From NCBI RefSeq assembly GCF_023952475.1, contig NZ_JALHRX010000002.1, forward strand, positions 62,001 through 126,000: 64,000 nt of DNA. The letters are read 5' to 3'. The position numbers were made by a program, and so were the translations under genes. The notes beneath the pieces are model-generated. The model was not told the DNA's origin and did not search any database. It was given only the letters and a program-made list of their open reading frames with translations. Every line of letters starts with the position of its first letter. Within the stretch, counting starts at the first letter, position 1. Positions 1-7,624 of this stretch are shown here, piece by piece. The stretch comes from Cupriavidus sp. WGlv3 (GTDB lineage: Bacteria > Pseudomonadota > Gammaproteobacteria > Burkholderiales > Burkholderiaceae).

Positions 1-2
1 TT

Positions 3-83
3 GCGTTCTGGGCTTATGTATTGATTCCGCTCGGCACCGGCATCTGGTCCACGCTGGGCAAGGCGTTGGCGCTGTTCAGCTGA
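3..83 (+). CDS. C-terminal end of a membrane protein (partial)
   Basis: An open frame enters from the left edge and ends at TGA 81-83, giving 26 residues. They are hydrophobic with small polar breaks (AFWAYVLIPLGTGIWSTL), which fits the last membrane helix of a permease or other integral protein. Too little is present to name a family. The reading frame is the only one of the three that is open and membrane-like here. Confidence 0.45.
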   Translation, partial: AFWAYVLIPLGTGIWSTLGKALALFS

Positions 84-392
84 GCGCGTTTGCCATTGCT
101 GATTGAGTACTCCCTCTCCCTCTGGGAGAGGTTCGGGGTGAGGGCGGGCGTCGCAACGAAGTCGACGCGTTGGCATAGCGACGTCCTGCCCTCTCCCCCG
201 CCCCTCTCCCGCAAGCGGGAGAGGGGAGAAAACAGCTGTGAGTCGAGGGCACCAAGGCCCTGCCTGAACAACTGAGCTTGCCCACATCCCCAAAAACTGT
301 ATCCCTGCCAGCCACGCTGTAGTCCCTACCCTTGTCCGTAGTGTCGCGCGACATGCCGTCGTGCCGGCGGCAACCCCACGGAGAGCACATCG
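84..392. other. Intergenic region before the quinol oxidase operon
   Basis: These 309 bases hold a dispersed repeat (111-229, listed separately) and then the leader of the oxidase operon. A 12-bp perfect palindrome TGTCGCGCGACA lies at 342-353, about 40 bases before the start codon. The ribosome binding site GGAGAG is at 380-385. I saw no FNR-type TTGAT-N4-ATCAA site and no sigma-70 promoter I would defend. Confidence 0.4.
111..229 (+). repeat. Dispersed intergenic repeat, copy 1, with two terminal hairpins
   Basis: The element is about 120 bp and bounded by hairpins. The left one is CCTCTCCC (113-120) pairing with GGGAGAGG (124-131). The right one is a 12-bp arm at 201-212 pairing with 215-226 around an AA loop. 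The central 60-70 bp match, as reverse complement, those of a second copy at 11231-11353 (shared words around CGTCGACG, GGCAT and CTGCCCTCTCCCCC). It looks like a non-autonomous hairpin repeat of the REP/MITE type. No transposase is nearby. Confidence 0.75.
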
Positions 393-1844
393 ATGCACGG
401 ACTCACAGCGCTGGACCTCGCCAGGATCCAGTTCGGATTCACGGTTTCCTTTCATATCCTGTTTCCCGCCATCACCATCGGGCTGGCGTGTTTCCTGGCC
501 TTCCTGGAAGCGCGCTGGCTCTATACCAAAGACCCGGTCTACCGCACCCTGTACCAGTTCTGGATCAAGATCTTCGCGCTGAACTTCGGCATGGGCGTCG
601 TTTCCGGACTGGTCATGGCCTATGAGTTCGGCACCAACTGGTCCGGCTTCTCGCAGTTCGCCGGCAGCATCACCGGCCCGCTGCTGACCTACGAGGTGCT
701 GACCGCGTTCTTCCTGGAAGCGGGCTTCCTCGGCGTGATGCTGTTCGGCTGGAACCGCGTCGGGCCCGGGCTGCACTTCTTTTCGACAGTGATGGTGGCG
801 CTGGGCACGCTGATCTCGTCGACCTGGATCCTGGCCTCCAACAGCTGGATGCATACGCCCGCCGGCTATGCCATCGTCGCCGGCAAGGTGGTGCCGACCG
901 ACTGGCTCGAGGTGATCTTCAACCCGTCGTTCCCTTACCGCCTCGCGCACATGGTGATTGCGGCGCTGCTGTCGTCGGCGCTGTTCGTGGCGGCGGCATC
1001 GGCCTGGCAATTGCTGCATGGCCGTGCCGTGCCCGCCGCGCGCAAGATGCTGTCGATGGCGCTGTGGATGGTGCTGGCGGCCGCGCCGCTGCAGGCGGTG
1101 GTGGGCGACGCGCACGGGCTGAACACGCTGGCGCACCAGCCCGCCAAGATCGCGGCGATGGAAGGCCACTGGAACACCGCGCCCAGCGGCGACAAGGGCG
1201 GCTTCCCGCTGATCGTCTTCGGCATTCCCGACATGGAGCGCGAAGAGACCCGCTACGCCATCGAGATCCCGCGCCTGGGCAGCCTGATCCTGACGCACAG
1301 CCTGGACGGCCAGATCCGCGGGCTCAAGGATTTCCCGAAGGAAGACCGTCCCAACGCCACCGTGGTGTTCTTCACCTTCCGCGCCATGGTTGGCCTGGGC
1401 GTGGCGATGATCCTGTTCGGCCTGCTCGGCTGGATCCTGCGCCGCAACGGCGCCGTGTACCGCTCGCGCGCATTCCTGCGGCTGGCGGTGGCGATGGGGC
1501 CGACCGGCCTGATCGCATTGCTGGCGGGCTGGATGACCACGGAGATCGGGCGGCAGCCCTGGGTGGTCTATGGGCTGCTGCGCACCCACGATGCAGTCTC
1601 CGCACACCAAGCGGGGCCGGTGGCGCTGTCGCTGGCGCTGTTCGTGGTGGTCTATTTCGTCTGCTTCGGCGTCGGCATCCGCTACATGCTGAAGCTGGCC
1701 AGCGCCGGCCCCGCGCCGGACACGCACGCGCACCCGCATCCAGACGACAGGCCGTCCTACGGCCCCGGCAGCGTCTTTCCCGCCGCCCTGGCCGCCGCCT
1801 CCACTCCCAACGCGATGGCCCCGCACGGCCGCCGCGAATCCTGA
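393..1844 (+). CDS. cydA: Cytochrome bd-type quinol oxidase subunit I (cyanide-insensitive type)
   Basis: This 483-residue inner-membrane subunit carries the haems and oxidises quinol while reducing oxygen to water. The haem-ligand region SFHILFPAITIG is near residue 20, a second ligand region FPYRLAHMV is near 185, and the signature GRQPW lies in the C-terminal third. The loop between helices 6 and 7 is short, as in the cyanide-insensitive CioA branch rather than E. coli CydA with its long Q-loop. A GGAGAG ribosome site precedes the ATG. Subunit II follows after 13 bases. The likely role is respiration at low oxygen or in the presence of inhibitors. Confidence 0.95.
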   Translation: MHGLTALDLARIQFGFTVSFHILFPAITIGLACFLAFLEARWLYTKDPVYRTLYQFWIKIFALNFGMGVVSGLVMAYEFGTNWSGFSQFAGSITGPLLTYEVLTAFFLEAGFLGVMLFGWNRVGPGLHFFSTVMVALGTLISSTWILASNSWMHTPAGYAIVAGKVVPTDWLEVIFNPSFPYRLAHMVIAALLSSALFVAAASAWQLLHGRAVPAARKMLSMALWMVLAAAPLQAVVGDAHGLNTLAHQPAKIAAMEGHWNTAPSGDKGGFPLIVFGIPDMEREETRYAIEIPRLGSLILTHSLDGQIRGLKDFPKEDRPNATVVFFTFRAMVGLGVAMILFGLLGWILRRNGAVYRSRAFLRLAVAMGPTGLIALLAGWMTTEIGRQPWVVYGLLRTHDAVSAHQAGPVALSLALFVVVYFVCFGVGIRYMLKLASAGPAPDTHAHPHPDDRPSYGPGSVFPAALAAASTPNAMAPHGRRES

Positions 1845-1857
1845 ACAGGGGATCGAC

Positions 1858-2865
1858 ATGGGTATCAACCTTCCCGTTATCTGGGCCGCCCTGATCTTCT
1901 TCGGCGTGATGATGTACGTGATCATGGACGGATTCGACCTCGGCATCGGCATCCTCTTCCCCTTCGTCGGCGACCGCCATGACCGCGACGTGATGATGAA
2001 TACCGTCGCGCCGGTGTGGGACGGCAATGAAACCTGGCTGGTGCTGGGCGGGGCCGCGCTGCTGGGCGCCTTCCCGCTGGCGTATTCGGTGCTGCTCAGC
2101 GCCTTCTACCTGCCGCTGGTGTTCATGCTGCTGGGGCTGATCTTTCGCGGCGTCGCCTTCGAATTCCGCTTCAAGGCCAGCGACCGCAGCCGCCCGTACT
2201 GGGATGCCGCGTTCACCTGGGGCTCGGTGGTCGCCGCCTTCTTCCAGGGCGTGACGCTGGGCGCCTATATCGACGGCATCGCCATGGACGGCACCACCTT
2301 CAGCGGCGGCGCGCTCGACTGGCTCGCGCCGTTCCCGCTGTTCTGCGGCGTTGGCGTGGTGATCACTTACGCGTTCCTCGGCGTGACCTGGCTCATCATG
2401 AAGACCGAAGGGCGGCTGCAGTGGACCATGCTGCGCGTGACCAACGTACTGACCGGCGTGATGCTGGCGATGGTGGGCGCGGTCAGCATCTGGACGCCGC
2501 TGACCCACCCGGAGATCGCGCAGCGCTGGTTTGCGCTGCCCAACCTGCTGTTCTTCCTGCCGGTGCCGCTGCTGGTGCTGGGCTCGGCCTGGGGCATCTA
2601 CCGGTCGCTGCGCCGCCAGCCCAATGTGGCGCCGTTCCTGTATGCGCTGCTGATGGTCTTCATGGGCTATACCGGGCTGGCGATCAGCATCTGGCCCAAC
2701 ATCATCCCGCCGTCGGTCTCGATCTTCGACGCCTCGTCGCCGCCGCAAAGCCAGGGCTTCGCACTGGTCGGCACGCTCTTCATCGTGCCCATCATCCTGG
2801 CCTACACCTCGTGGTCGTACTACGTGTTTCGCGGCAAGGTCCGGCGTGGCGAGGGGTACCACTGA
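1858..2865 (+). CDS. cydB: Cytochrome bd-type quinol oxidase subunit II
   Basis: This 335-residue membrane protein is the partner of the preceding subunit I. Its N-terminus shows the family pattern MDGFDLGIGILFPFV, followed by WDGNETWLV, both typical of CydB/CioB. About eight or nine hydrophobic helices can be drawn. Its stop codon overlaps the start codon of the next small gene (TGATG), which indicates translational coupling of all three proteins. Confidence 0.95.
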   Translation: MGINLPVIWAALIFFGVMMYVIMDGFDLGIGILFPFVGDRHDRDVMMNTVAPVWDGNETWLVLGGAALLGAFPLAYSVLLSAFYLPLVFMLLGLIFRGVAFEFRFKASDRSRPYWDAAFTWGSVVAAFFQGVTLGAYIDGIAMDGTTFSGGALDWLAPFPLFCGVGVVITYAFLGVTWLIMKTEGRLQWTMLRVTNVLTGVMLAMVGAVSIWTPLTHPEIAQRWFALPNLLFFLPVPLLVLGSAWGIYRSLRRQPNVAPFLYALLMVFMGYTGLAISIWPNIIPPSVSIFDASSPPQSQGFALVGTLFIVPIILAYTSWSYYVFRGKVRRGEGYH

Positions 2866-3014
2866 TGGCCAGGACTGCGCACAAGAAGCTTAGCGCACCG
2901 CTGGCGGCGCGCCTCGGCTGGCTGCTGGCGCTGTGGCTGGCCGGGGTCGGCACGGTGTTCGCCTGCGCCAGCCTGATGAAGCTGCTGATGCGCGCCGTCG
3001 GCCTCGCGCACTGA
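2865..3014 (+). CDS. DUF2474-type small membrane protein of the bd oxidase operon
   Basis: This 49-residue protein has a basic N-terminus (MARTAHKKL), one central hydrophobic helix (about residues 18-38) and a short C-terminal tail. Its ATG overlaps the TGA of cydB by one base. Single-helix proteins encoded behind cydB (CydX, CydY, DUF2474) associate with the oxidase in studied bacteria. By position and size this is the equivalent here. The sequence is too short for certain family assignment. Confidence 0.8.
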   Translation: MARTAHKKLSAPLAARLGWLLALWLAGVGTVFACASLMKLLMRAVGLAH

Positions 3015-3018
3015 CGCC

Positions 3019-5103
3019 ATGCCTGCTTCCAGCCCGCTGTCACGCGCCCTCGCGCGCCCGCATCCGGCCCGCATCGCCGCCGCATTCGCGGCAGCATGGG
3101 CGCGCGTGCCGGACCTTGCGCCCTGGCTGCACTCGCTCAAGGTATTCGGCGCGGCGATGCTGGCGCTCGGCACGGCGCTGGCGCTGGGCCTGCTGCGGCC
3201 CTACTGGGCCATGGCGACGGTCTACCTGGTGTCCAGCCCGCTCGCCGGCGCGACGCATGCCAAGGGCACCTACCGCGTCATCGGCACGCTGCTTGGGGCC
3301 ATCGGCGCGGTGGCGCTGGTGCCGGGGCTGGTCGACCAGCCCGTGCTGCTGATGGCGGCGATTGCCTGCTGGACCGGCACCCTGCTCTACCTGTCCCTGC
3401 TGGAGCCGGCCCCGCGCAACTACATCTGCCTGCTGGCCGCCTATACGCTGCCGATCGTGGCGCTGCCGACCGTGACGCATCCGGGCACGGTGTTCGACGT
3501 CGCGCTCACGCGCATCGAGGAGATCGTGATCGGCATCGTCTGCGCCAGCTTGGTCAGCGCGGTGGTGTTCCCATCGCGCACGGCGCCGGCGCTGGCCGCG
3601 CGTGCGGCAGCATGGATGGAGCACGCCTCGCGCTGGACCACCGACATGCTGGCCGGCGGCGCCAGCGCGGGGCAACGCCACGACAGCTTCAGCACGCTCG
3701 CCGCCGATATCCTCGCGCTGGAAACCCAGATCGCCCAGCTCGCCTATGAATCCGGCAACGCGCACACGCTGCGACGCGCACGCGCGCTTCACCAGCGCAT
3801 GACCGCACTGCTGCCGCTGGTGCTGGCGCTGGCCGATGCCACAGACGCGCTGCGCTGCCTTCGTGCCGGCATGCCGGACCAGGTCGCGCAGCGCCTGGGC
3901 GCCATGCTGGCCTGGATCGCCGGTGCGGCCGGCGCGTCCCGCCCGGCGCCGTCGTGGTACCCGGCGGGCACGGCACCGGCCGCGCCCGCCGACTGGCACG
4001 CGCGGCTGGTCGCGGCCACCTGTGTCTACCTCGACGAACTGGGCGACCTCTGGCAGGACTGCCGCCTGCTGGGGGCCAGCCTGCGCCAGGGCGGCAGCGA
4101 GCCCGCGGCGCTGCGCTACCGCGTGGAGCCGGCCGGCCAGGCACGGCACCATGACCACGCACAGCTATGGTTCCGCGCCGCCACGGCGGGATCGGCGACG
4201 CTGGTGGCCGGCCTGCTGTGGATAGCATCGGGATGGGTGGACGGCGCGGTGCCGGTCGGCCTGGCGGCGCTGGCCAGCTGCTTTATCGCCTGCACGCCCG
4301 AGCCGCGGCTGGTGGCCGGCCGCGTGATCACGTGGAGCGTGGCCTGCGCGCTGCTGTCCTGGTACTACCAGTTCGTGGTGCTGCAACTGGCCCATGACTT
4401 CGGCTCGCTCGCCGCGCTGCTGTTCGGGCCTTACCTGGTGATCGGCGCGATGACCACGCAGCCGCGCTTCGCGCTGTTCGGCGTGCTGCTGGCCGTGACC
4501 GCGGCGTCGTTCCCGGGGCCGCAGGATCTGGGGCCGGCGAGTTTTGCCGGCGCCTTTAACAGCAGCCTGGCCAGCCTGGCGGCACTGGTGTTCGCCGCGC
4601 TGTGGGCGGTGCTGATGCAGCCGTTTGGCCAGCAGCTGGTGGCATACCGGCTGGCGCGCGCCAACTGGAACGAGATCGCGCTGGCCGCCCATCCGCGCGC
4701 CCCGGTCAACAGCGCGCGGCTGCGTGGCCGCCTGCTGGACCGGCTGCTGCGCCAGTGGCCGCCGCTGACGCGCCGCAACCATGCCAGCCATGAGCAGGCC
4801 GCCAATGCCCTTGCCGATTTCCTGGTCGAAGTTGCCGTGCTGGCGCTGCGGCGCGCCACCGATCGTGCCACCGACCGCGCAGTCGTCCGCGTGCTTGCCG
4901 GGGTCGCGCTGCACTACCGCCGCTGCGCGCGTGCCGGCCATGCCATCCCGCCGGCGCCGGCGCTGGCTGCGCAGATCGACGCGGCCTTCGCGGCGCTGGC
5001 CACGTCCGCGCATGGCAGCTCGCGCGCTGCGCTGGCGGCGCTGGCCACGCTGCGCCTTGCCCTCTATCCCCATGACGAGGACAGACGCCATGCACGCCAC
5101 TGA
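3019..5103 (+). CDS. FUSC-family efflux transporter (AaeB-like)
   Basis: This 694-residue inner-membrane protein has two hydrophobic blocks (about residues 35-180 and 375-530), each followed by a soluble segment. That is the FUSC / p-hydroxybenzoate efflux (AaeB) architecture. The following DUF1656 and HlyD-family genes complete the usual three-gene set that exports aromatic acids or similar organic anions. It begins four bases after the small oxidase gene, so it may be co-transcribed with the oxidase. The substrate cannot be read from sequence. The end overlaps the next gene by 14 bases. Confidence 0.88.
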   Translation: MPASSPLSRALARPHPARIAAAFAAAWARVPDLAPWLHSLKVFGAAMLALGTALALGLLRPYWAMATVYLVSSPLAGATHAKGTYRVIGTLLGAIGAVALVPGLVDQPVLLMAAIACWTGTLLYLSLLEPAPRNYICLLAAYTLPIVALPTVTHPGTVFDVALTRIEEIVIGIVCASLVSAVVFPSRTAPALAARAAAWMEHASRWTTDMLAGGASAGQRHDSFSTLAADILALETQIAQLAYESGNAHTLRRARALHQRMTALLPLVLALADATDALRCLRAGMPDQVAQRLGAMLAWIAGAAGASRPAPSWYPAGTAPAAPADWHARLVAATCVYLDELGDLWQDCRLLGASLRQGGSEPAALRYRVEPAGQARHHDHAQLWFRAATAGSATLVAGLLWIASGWVDGAVPVGLAALASCFIACTPEPRLVAGRVITWSVACALLSWYYQFVVLQLAHDFGSLAALLFGPYLVIGAMTTQPRFALFGVLLAVTAASFPGPQDLGPASFAGAFNSSLASLAALVFAALWAVLMQPFGQQLVAYRLARANWNEIALAAHPRAPVNSARLRGRLLDRLLRQWPPLTRRNHASHEQAANALADFLVEVAVLALRRATDRATDRAVVRVLAGVALHYRRCARAGHAIPPAPALAAQIDAAFAALATSAHGSSRAALAALATLRLALYPHDEDRRHARH

Positions 5104-5302
5104 ATTCGACCTGTATGGCGTGTTCGTGCCCGCCACCGTGGTGTGGATGCTGGCCGCATTCGCGGTCACCGCCGGGGTGCGCGCGGTGCTGGTCCGGATC
5201 GGCTTCTACCGTATCGTGTGGCACCGGTCCTTGTTCAACCTCTCGCTGTACATCCTTATATTGGGCGCCATCGTCGCGCTCGTCTGGCAGGACCCATCAT
5301 GA
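5090..5302 (+). CDS. DUF1656 small membrane protein (AaeX-like)
   Basis: This 70-residue protein has two hydrophobic helices, an N-terminal polar start (MHATEFDLYG) and the motif FDLYGVFVP typical of DUF1656. In E. coli the counterpart is AaeX, encoded with the AaeA/AaeB efflux pair. The start at 5090 lies inside the end of the transporter gene, and its TGA overlaps the ATG of the following HlyD gene (ATGA), so all three are translationally coupled. Confidence 0.88.
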   Translation: MHATEFDLYGVFVPATVVWMLAAFAVTAGVRAVLVRIGFYRIVWHRSLFNLSLYILILGAIVALVWQDPS

Positions 5303-6120
5303 TTCGCAAGCTCTCGCTGCTCGCCCCGGTTGCGGTGACCCTGGCCGCGGTCTGCGCCGCGGCGCTGACCGCCTGTCACCTGTGGCAGTACTACACCGCG
5401 GCGCCATGGACCCGCGACGGCCACGTGCGCGCCGCGGTAATCCAGGTCGCGCCCGATGTCTCTGGCCCGGTCACCGCCGTGCTGATCGGCGACAACGCCC
5501 GCGTGCAACGCGGCCAGGTGCTGTTCGAGGTGGACCCCGAGCGCTTCCGCCTGCGCCTGAAACAGGCGCAGGCCGAGGCCGCTTCGGCGCGCGCGGCGCT
5601 GGCGTTGGCCAGTCGGCAGCCCAATGCGGCCGCTGTGGCTGCCGCACATGCGCGCCTCGACCAGGCCGAGGCCGCAGTCGACGCGGCATCTCTGGACCTG
5701 GCGCGCTGCCGCGTCACCAGCCCGGTCGACGGCCAGATCAGCGACCGCCTGCCGCGCGCAGGCGACTTCGCCACCCGCGGCAAGCCAGCGTTGTCGGTAG
5801 TGGCGAGCGGCTCGCAGTACGTCGAGGGCTATTTCGAGGAAACCAAGCTGCCCGCGATCCGCATCGGCAGCGCCGCCGAAGTGCACATCATGGGCCAGCA
5901 CGCGCCGCTGCACGGGCATGTGCAGAGCATTGCGCCCGGCATCGAGGACCAGGACCGCGCGCTCGGGCCGAACCTGCTGCCGAGCGTCAACCCGACCTTT
6001 AACTGGGTGCGGCTGGCGCAGCGCATACCGGTGCGGATCGCGCTGGATCCCGTGCCGGACGGCGTCCAGCTGATTGCGGGCCAGACCGCCACGGTACGCA
6101 TCCGCGAGTCGCGCCACTGA
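5299..6120 (+). CDS. HlyD-family periplasmic adaptor subunit (AaeA-like)
   Basis: This 273-residue protein has an N-terminal membrane anchor (about residues 5-28). A biotinyl-lipoyl-like half (VAPDVSGPVTAVLIGDNARV) follows, then a short alpha-hairpin rich in Ala, Glu and Gln (residues 80-135), a second half-motif (SPVDGQISDRLPRAGD) and a beta-barrel domain. It would link the FUSC transporter to an outer-membrane channel. The ATG at 5299 overlaps the DUF1656 stop, which decides this start over longer in-frame extensions. No outer-membrane component is encoded next to it. Confidence 0.9.
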   Translation: MIRKLSLLAPVAVTLAAVCAAALTACHLWQYYTAAPWTRDGHVRAAVIQVAPDVSGPVTAVLIGDNARVQRGQVLFEVDPERFRLRLKQAQAEAASARAALALASRQPNAAAVAAAHARLDQAEAAVDAASLDLARCRVTSPVDGQISDRLPRAGDFATRGKPALSVVASGSQYVEGYFEETKLPAIRIGSAAEVHIMGQHAPLHGHVQSIAPGIEDQDRALGPNLLPSVNPTFNWVRLAQRIPVRIALDPVPDGVQLIAGQTATVRIRESRH

Positions 6121-6243
6121 CGCGCCCGCGCCGGGCGCACTGTGCTGCTTGCGCACTAGCCGTTTTGTACGTCTGCGGCGCAGTCACCCGCGCCTACGAT
6201 GGACGGCATCCCCCCAAACTCCATCGCCCCACGGAGGTTCATC

Positions 6244-7338
6244 ATGCAAGCAGCGCTTGTGCAAGCCTTGCCGGCCAGCGCGCCGGAGCCAACGGCGTCC
6301 GCCGTGCTGGACCAGCTCGGCCGCCCGCTGCGCGACCTGCGCCTGTCGGTGATCGACCAGTGCAATTTCCGCTGCACCTACTGCATGCCCAAGTCGCGCT
6401 TCGGCCGCGACTATCCGTTCCTCACGCCCGCGCAACGCCTCTCCGACGACGAACTGCTGCGCATCGCGCGCGCCTTTGTCGGCCTGGGCGTCGAGAAGGT
6501 GCGCCTGACCGGCGGCGAGCCGCTGCTGCGCAAGGGCATCGAGTCGCTGGTCGAACGGATTGCCGCGATGCGCACGCGGGAGGGGAAGCCGGTGGAAGTG
6601 GCGATGACCACCAACGGCAGCCTGCTGGCGCGCAAGGCCCGCGCACTGCGCGACGCCGGGCTGGGCCGGGTCACGGTCAGCCTCGACAGCCTGGACGACG
6701 GCATCTTCCGCGCCATGAACGATGTGGAGGTTCCGGTCGGCCGCGTGCTGGAGGGCATCGAGGCAGCCCGGGCCGCCGGCCTGGCCCCGGTCAAGGTCAA
6801 CTGCGTGGTCGAGCGCGGCACCAATGACGGCCAGGTGCTGCCGCTGGTCGAACACTTCCGCGGCAGCGGCGTCACGCTGCGCTTTATCGAGTATATGGAC
6901 GTGGAAGGGCCCAGCGGCTGGTCGCAGGGGCGGGTAGTGCCGTCGGAGGAACTGCGCGGCATGATCGAGCGCGCGCATGCGCTGCTGCCGCTCGCCAGGC
7001 GCGCCGGCGAGACCGCCAGCAATTTCATGCTGGCCGATGGCAGCCTGAAGCTGGGCTTTATCTCCAGCGTGTCGCAGCCGTTCTGCGGCGACTGCACCCG
7101 CGCCCGCGTGTCGGTCGATGGCCGGCTGCACCTGTGCCTGTTTGCCACCCGGTCGGTCGACCTGCGCCAGCACCTGGGCGCCGCGTGCCCGCAGCAAGAC
7201 CTGGCACAGGCGATCCGGCAGGCATGGCAGGCGCGCGGCGACCGTTACTCGGAGCTGCGCAACGGATTACGCGCGCAAAGGCTCGCCAGTGGCAAGCACC
7301 AATATCCCACGGTGCGCATGTCGCTGGTCGGGGGCTGA
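6244..7338 (+). CDS. moaA: GTP 3',8-cyclase, radical SAM enzyme of molybdenum cofactor synthesis
   Basis: MoaA converts GTP to 3',8-cyclo-7,8-dihydro-GTP, the first step of molybdopterin synthesis. The 364-residue product has the radical-SAM cluster cysteines C40, C44 and C47 (CNFRCTYC), the SAM-binding TGGEPLLRKG, the C-terminal second cluster C281, C284 and C298, and the terminal Gly-Gly. The start at 6244 has GGAGG seven bases upstream. A frame from 6199 is open but has no such site. It converges on the regulator genes that share the cluster with moeA and fdhD. Confidence 0.96.
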   Translation: MQAALVQALPASAPEPTASAVLDQLGRPLRDLRLSVIDQCNFRCTYCMPKSRFGRDYPFLTPAQRLSDDELLRIARAFVGLGVEKVRLTGGEPLLRKGIESLVERIAAMRTREGKPVEVAMTTNGSLLARKARALRDAGLGRVTVSLDSLDDGIFRAMNDVEVPVGRVLEGIEAARAAGLAPVKVNCVVERGTNDGQVLPLVEHFRGSGVTLRFIEYMDVEGPSGWSQGRVVPSEELRGMIERAHALLPLARRAGETASNFMLADGSLKLGFISSVSQPFCGDCTRARVSVDGRLHLCLFATRSVDLRQHLGAACPQQDLAQAIRQAWQARGDRYSELRNGLRAQRLASGKHQYPTVRMSLVGG

Positions 7339-7362
7339 GGCGCGGGCCCGGCGCCGGCTATG

Positions 7363-7623
7363 TCATGTTTCGGGAAAGACCTGCGCGGCAAGCTCCGCGC
7401 CGGCCTCGGTCAGGCGCGCATGGCCGCGCCCGGCTTCGTCGATCGACATGTCGGCCAGTCCGGCCGCCTGCAACTGCGTCAGCACGCGCCGCAGCACGCT
7501 CATCGGCAGGCCGCAACGCTTGGCGATCCTGGCCAGCGACCAGAGGCCGCCGCCCGCGCGGCCGGCCTGGCACAGCACCTGGAGCACCGCGACGATGGCG
7601 GGATCGATGTCGGCGTCTTGCAT
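7363..7623 (-). CDS. Small winged-helix DNA-binding protein
   Basis: This 86-residue protein consists of one winged helix-turn-helix. A recognition region is seen around LARIAKRCGLPMSVLRRVLTQL, followed by a wing-like LADMSIDEAGRGHARLT segment as in MarR/PadR-like domains. The start codon lies one base after the stop of the MocR-type gene upstream, so the two are translationally coupled. It may act with that regulator. There is no second domain for dimerisation or ligand binding, and the exact family is not clear. Confidence 0.65.
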   Translation of the reverse strand: MQDADIDPAIVAVLQVLCQAGRAGGGLWSLARIAKRCGLPMSVLRRVLTQLQAAGLADMSIDEAGRGHARLTEAGAELAAQVFPET

Positions 7624-7624
7624 G

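Noticed and set aside
84..392. FNR/ANR box before the bd oxidase operon
   Set aside because: No TTGAT-N4-ATCAA or close variant was found. Only a 12-bp G+C palindrome is present.
1372..2862. 496-codon antisense frame over the oxidase subunits
   Set aside because: It lies opposite two well-defined oxidase genes and its product has only low-complexity charged sequence.
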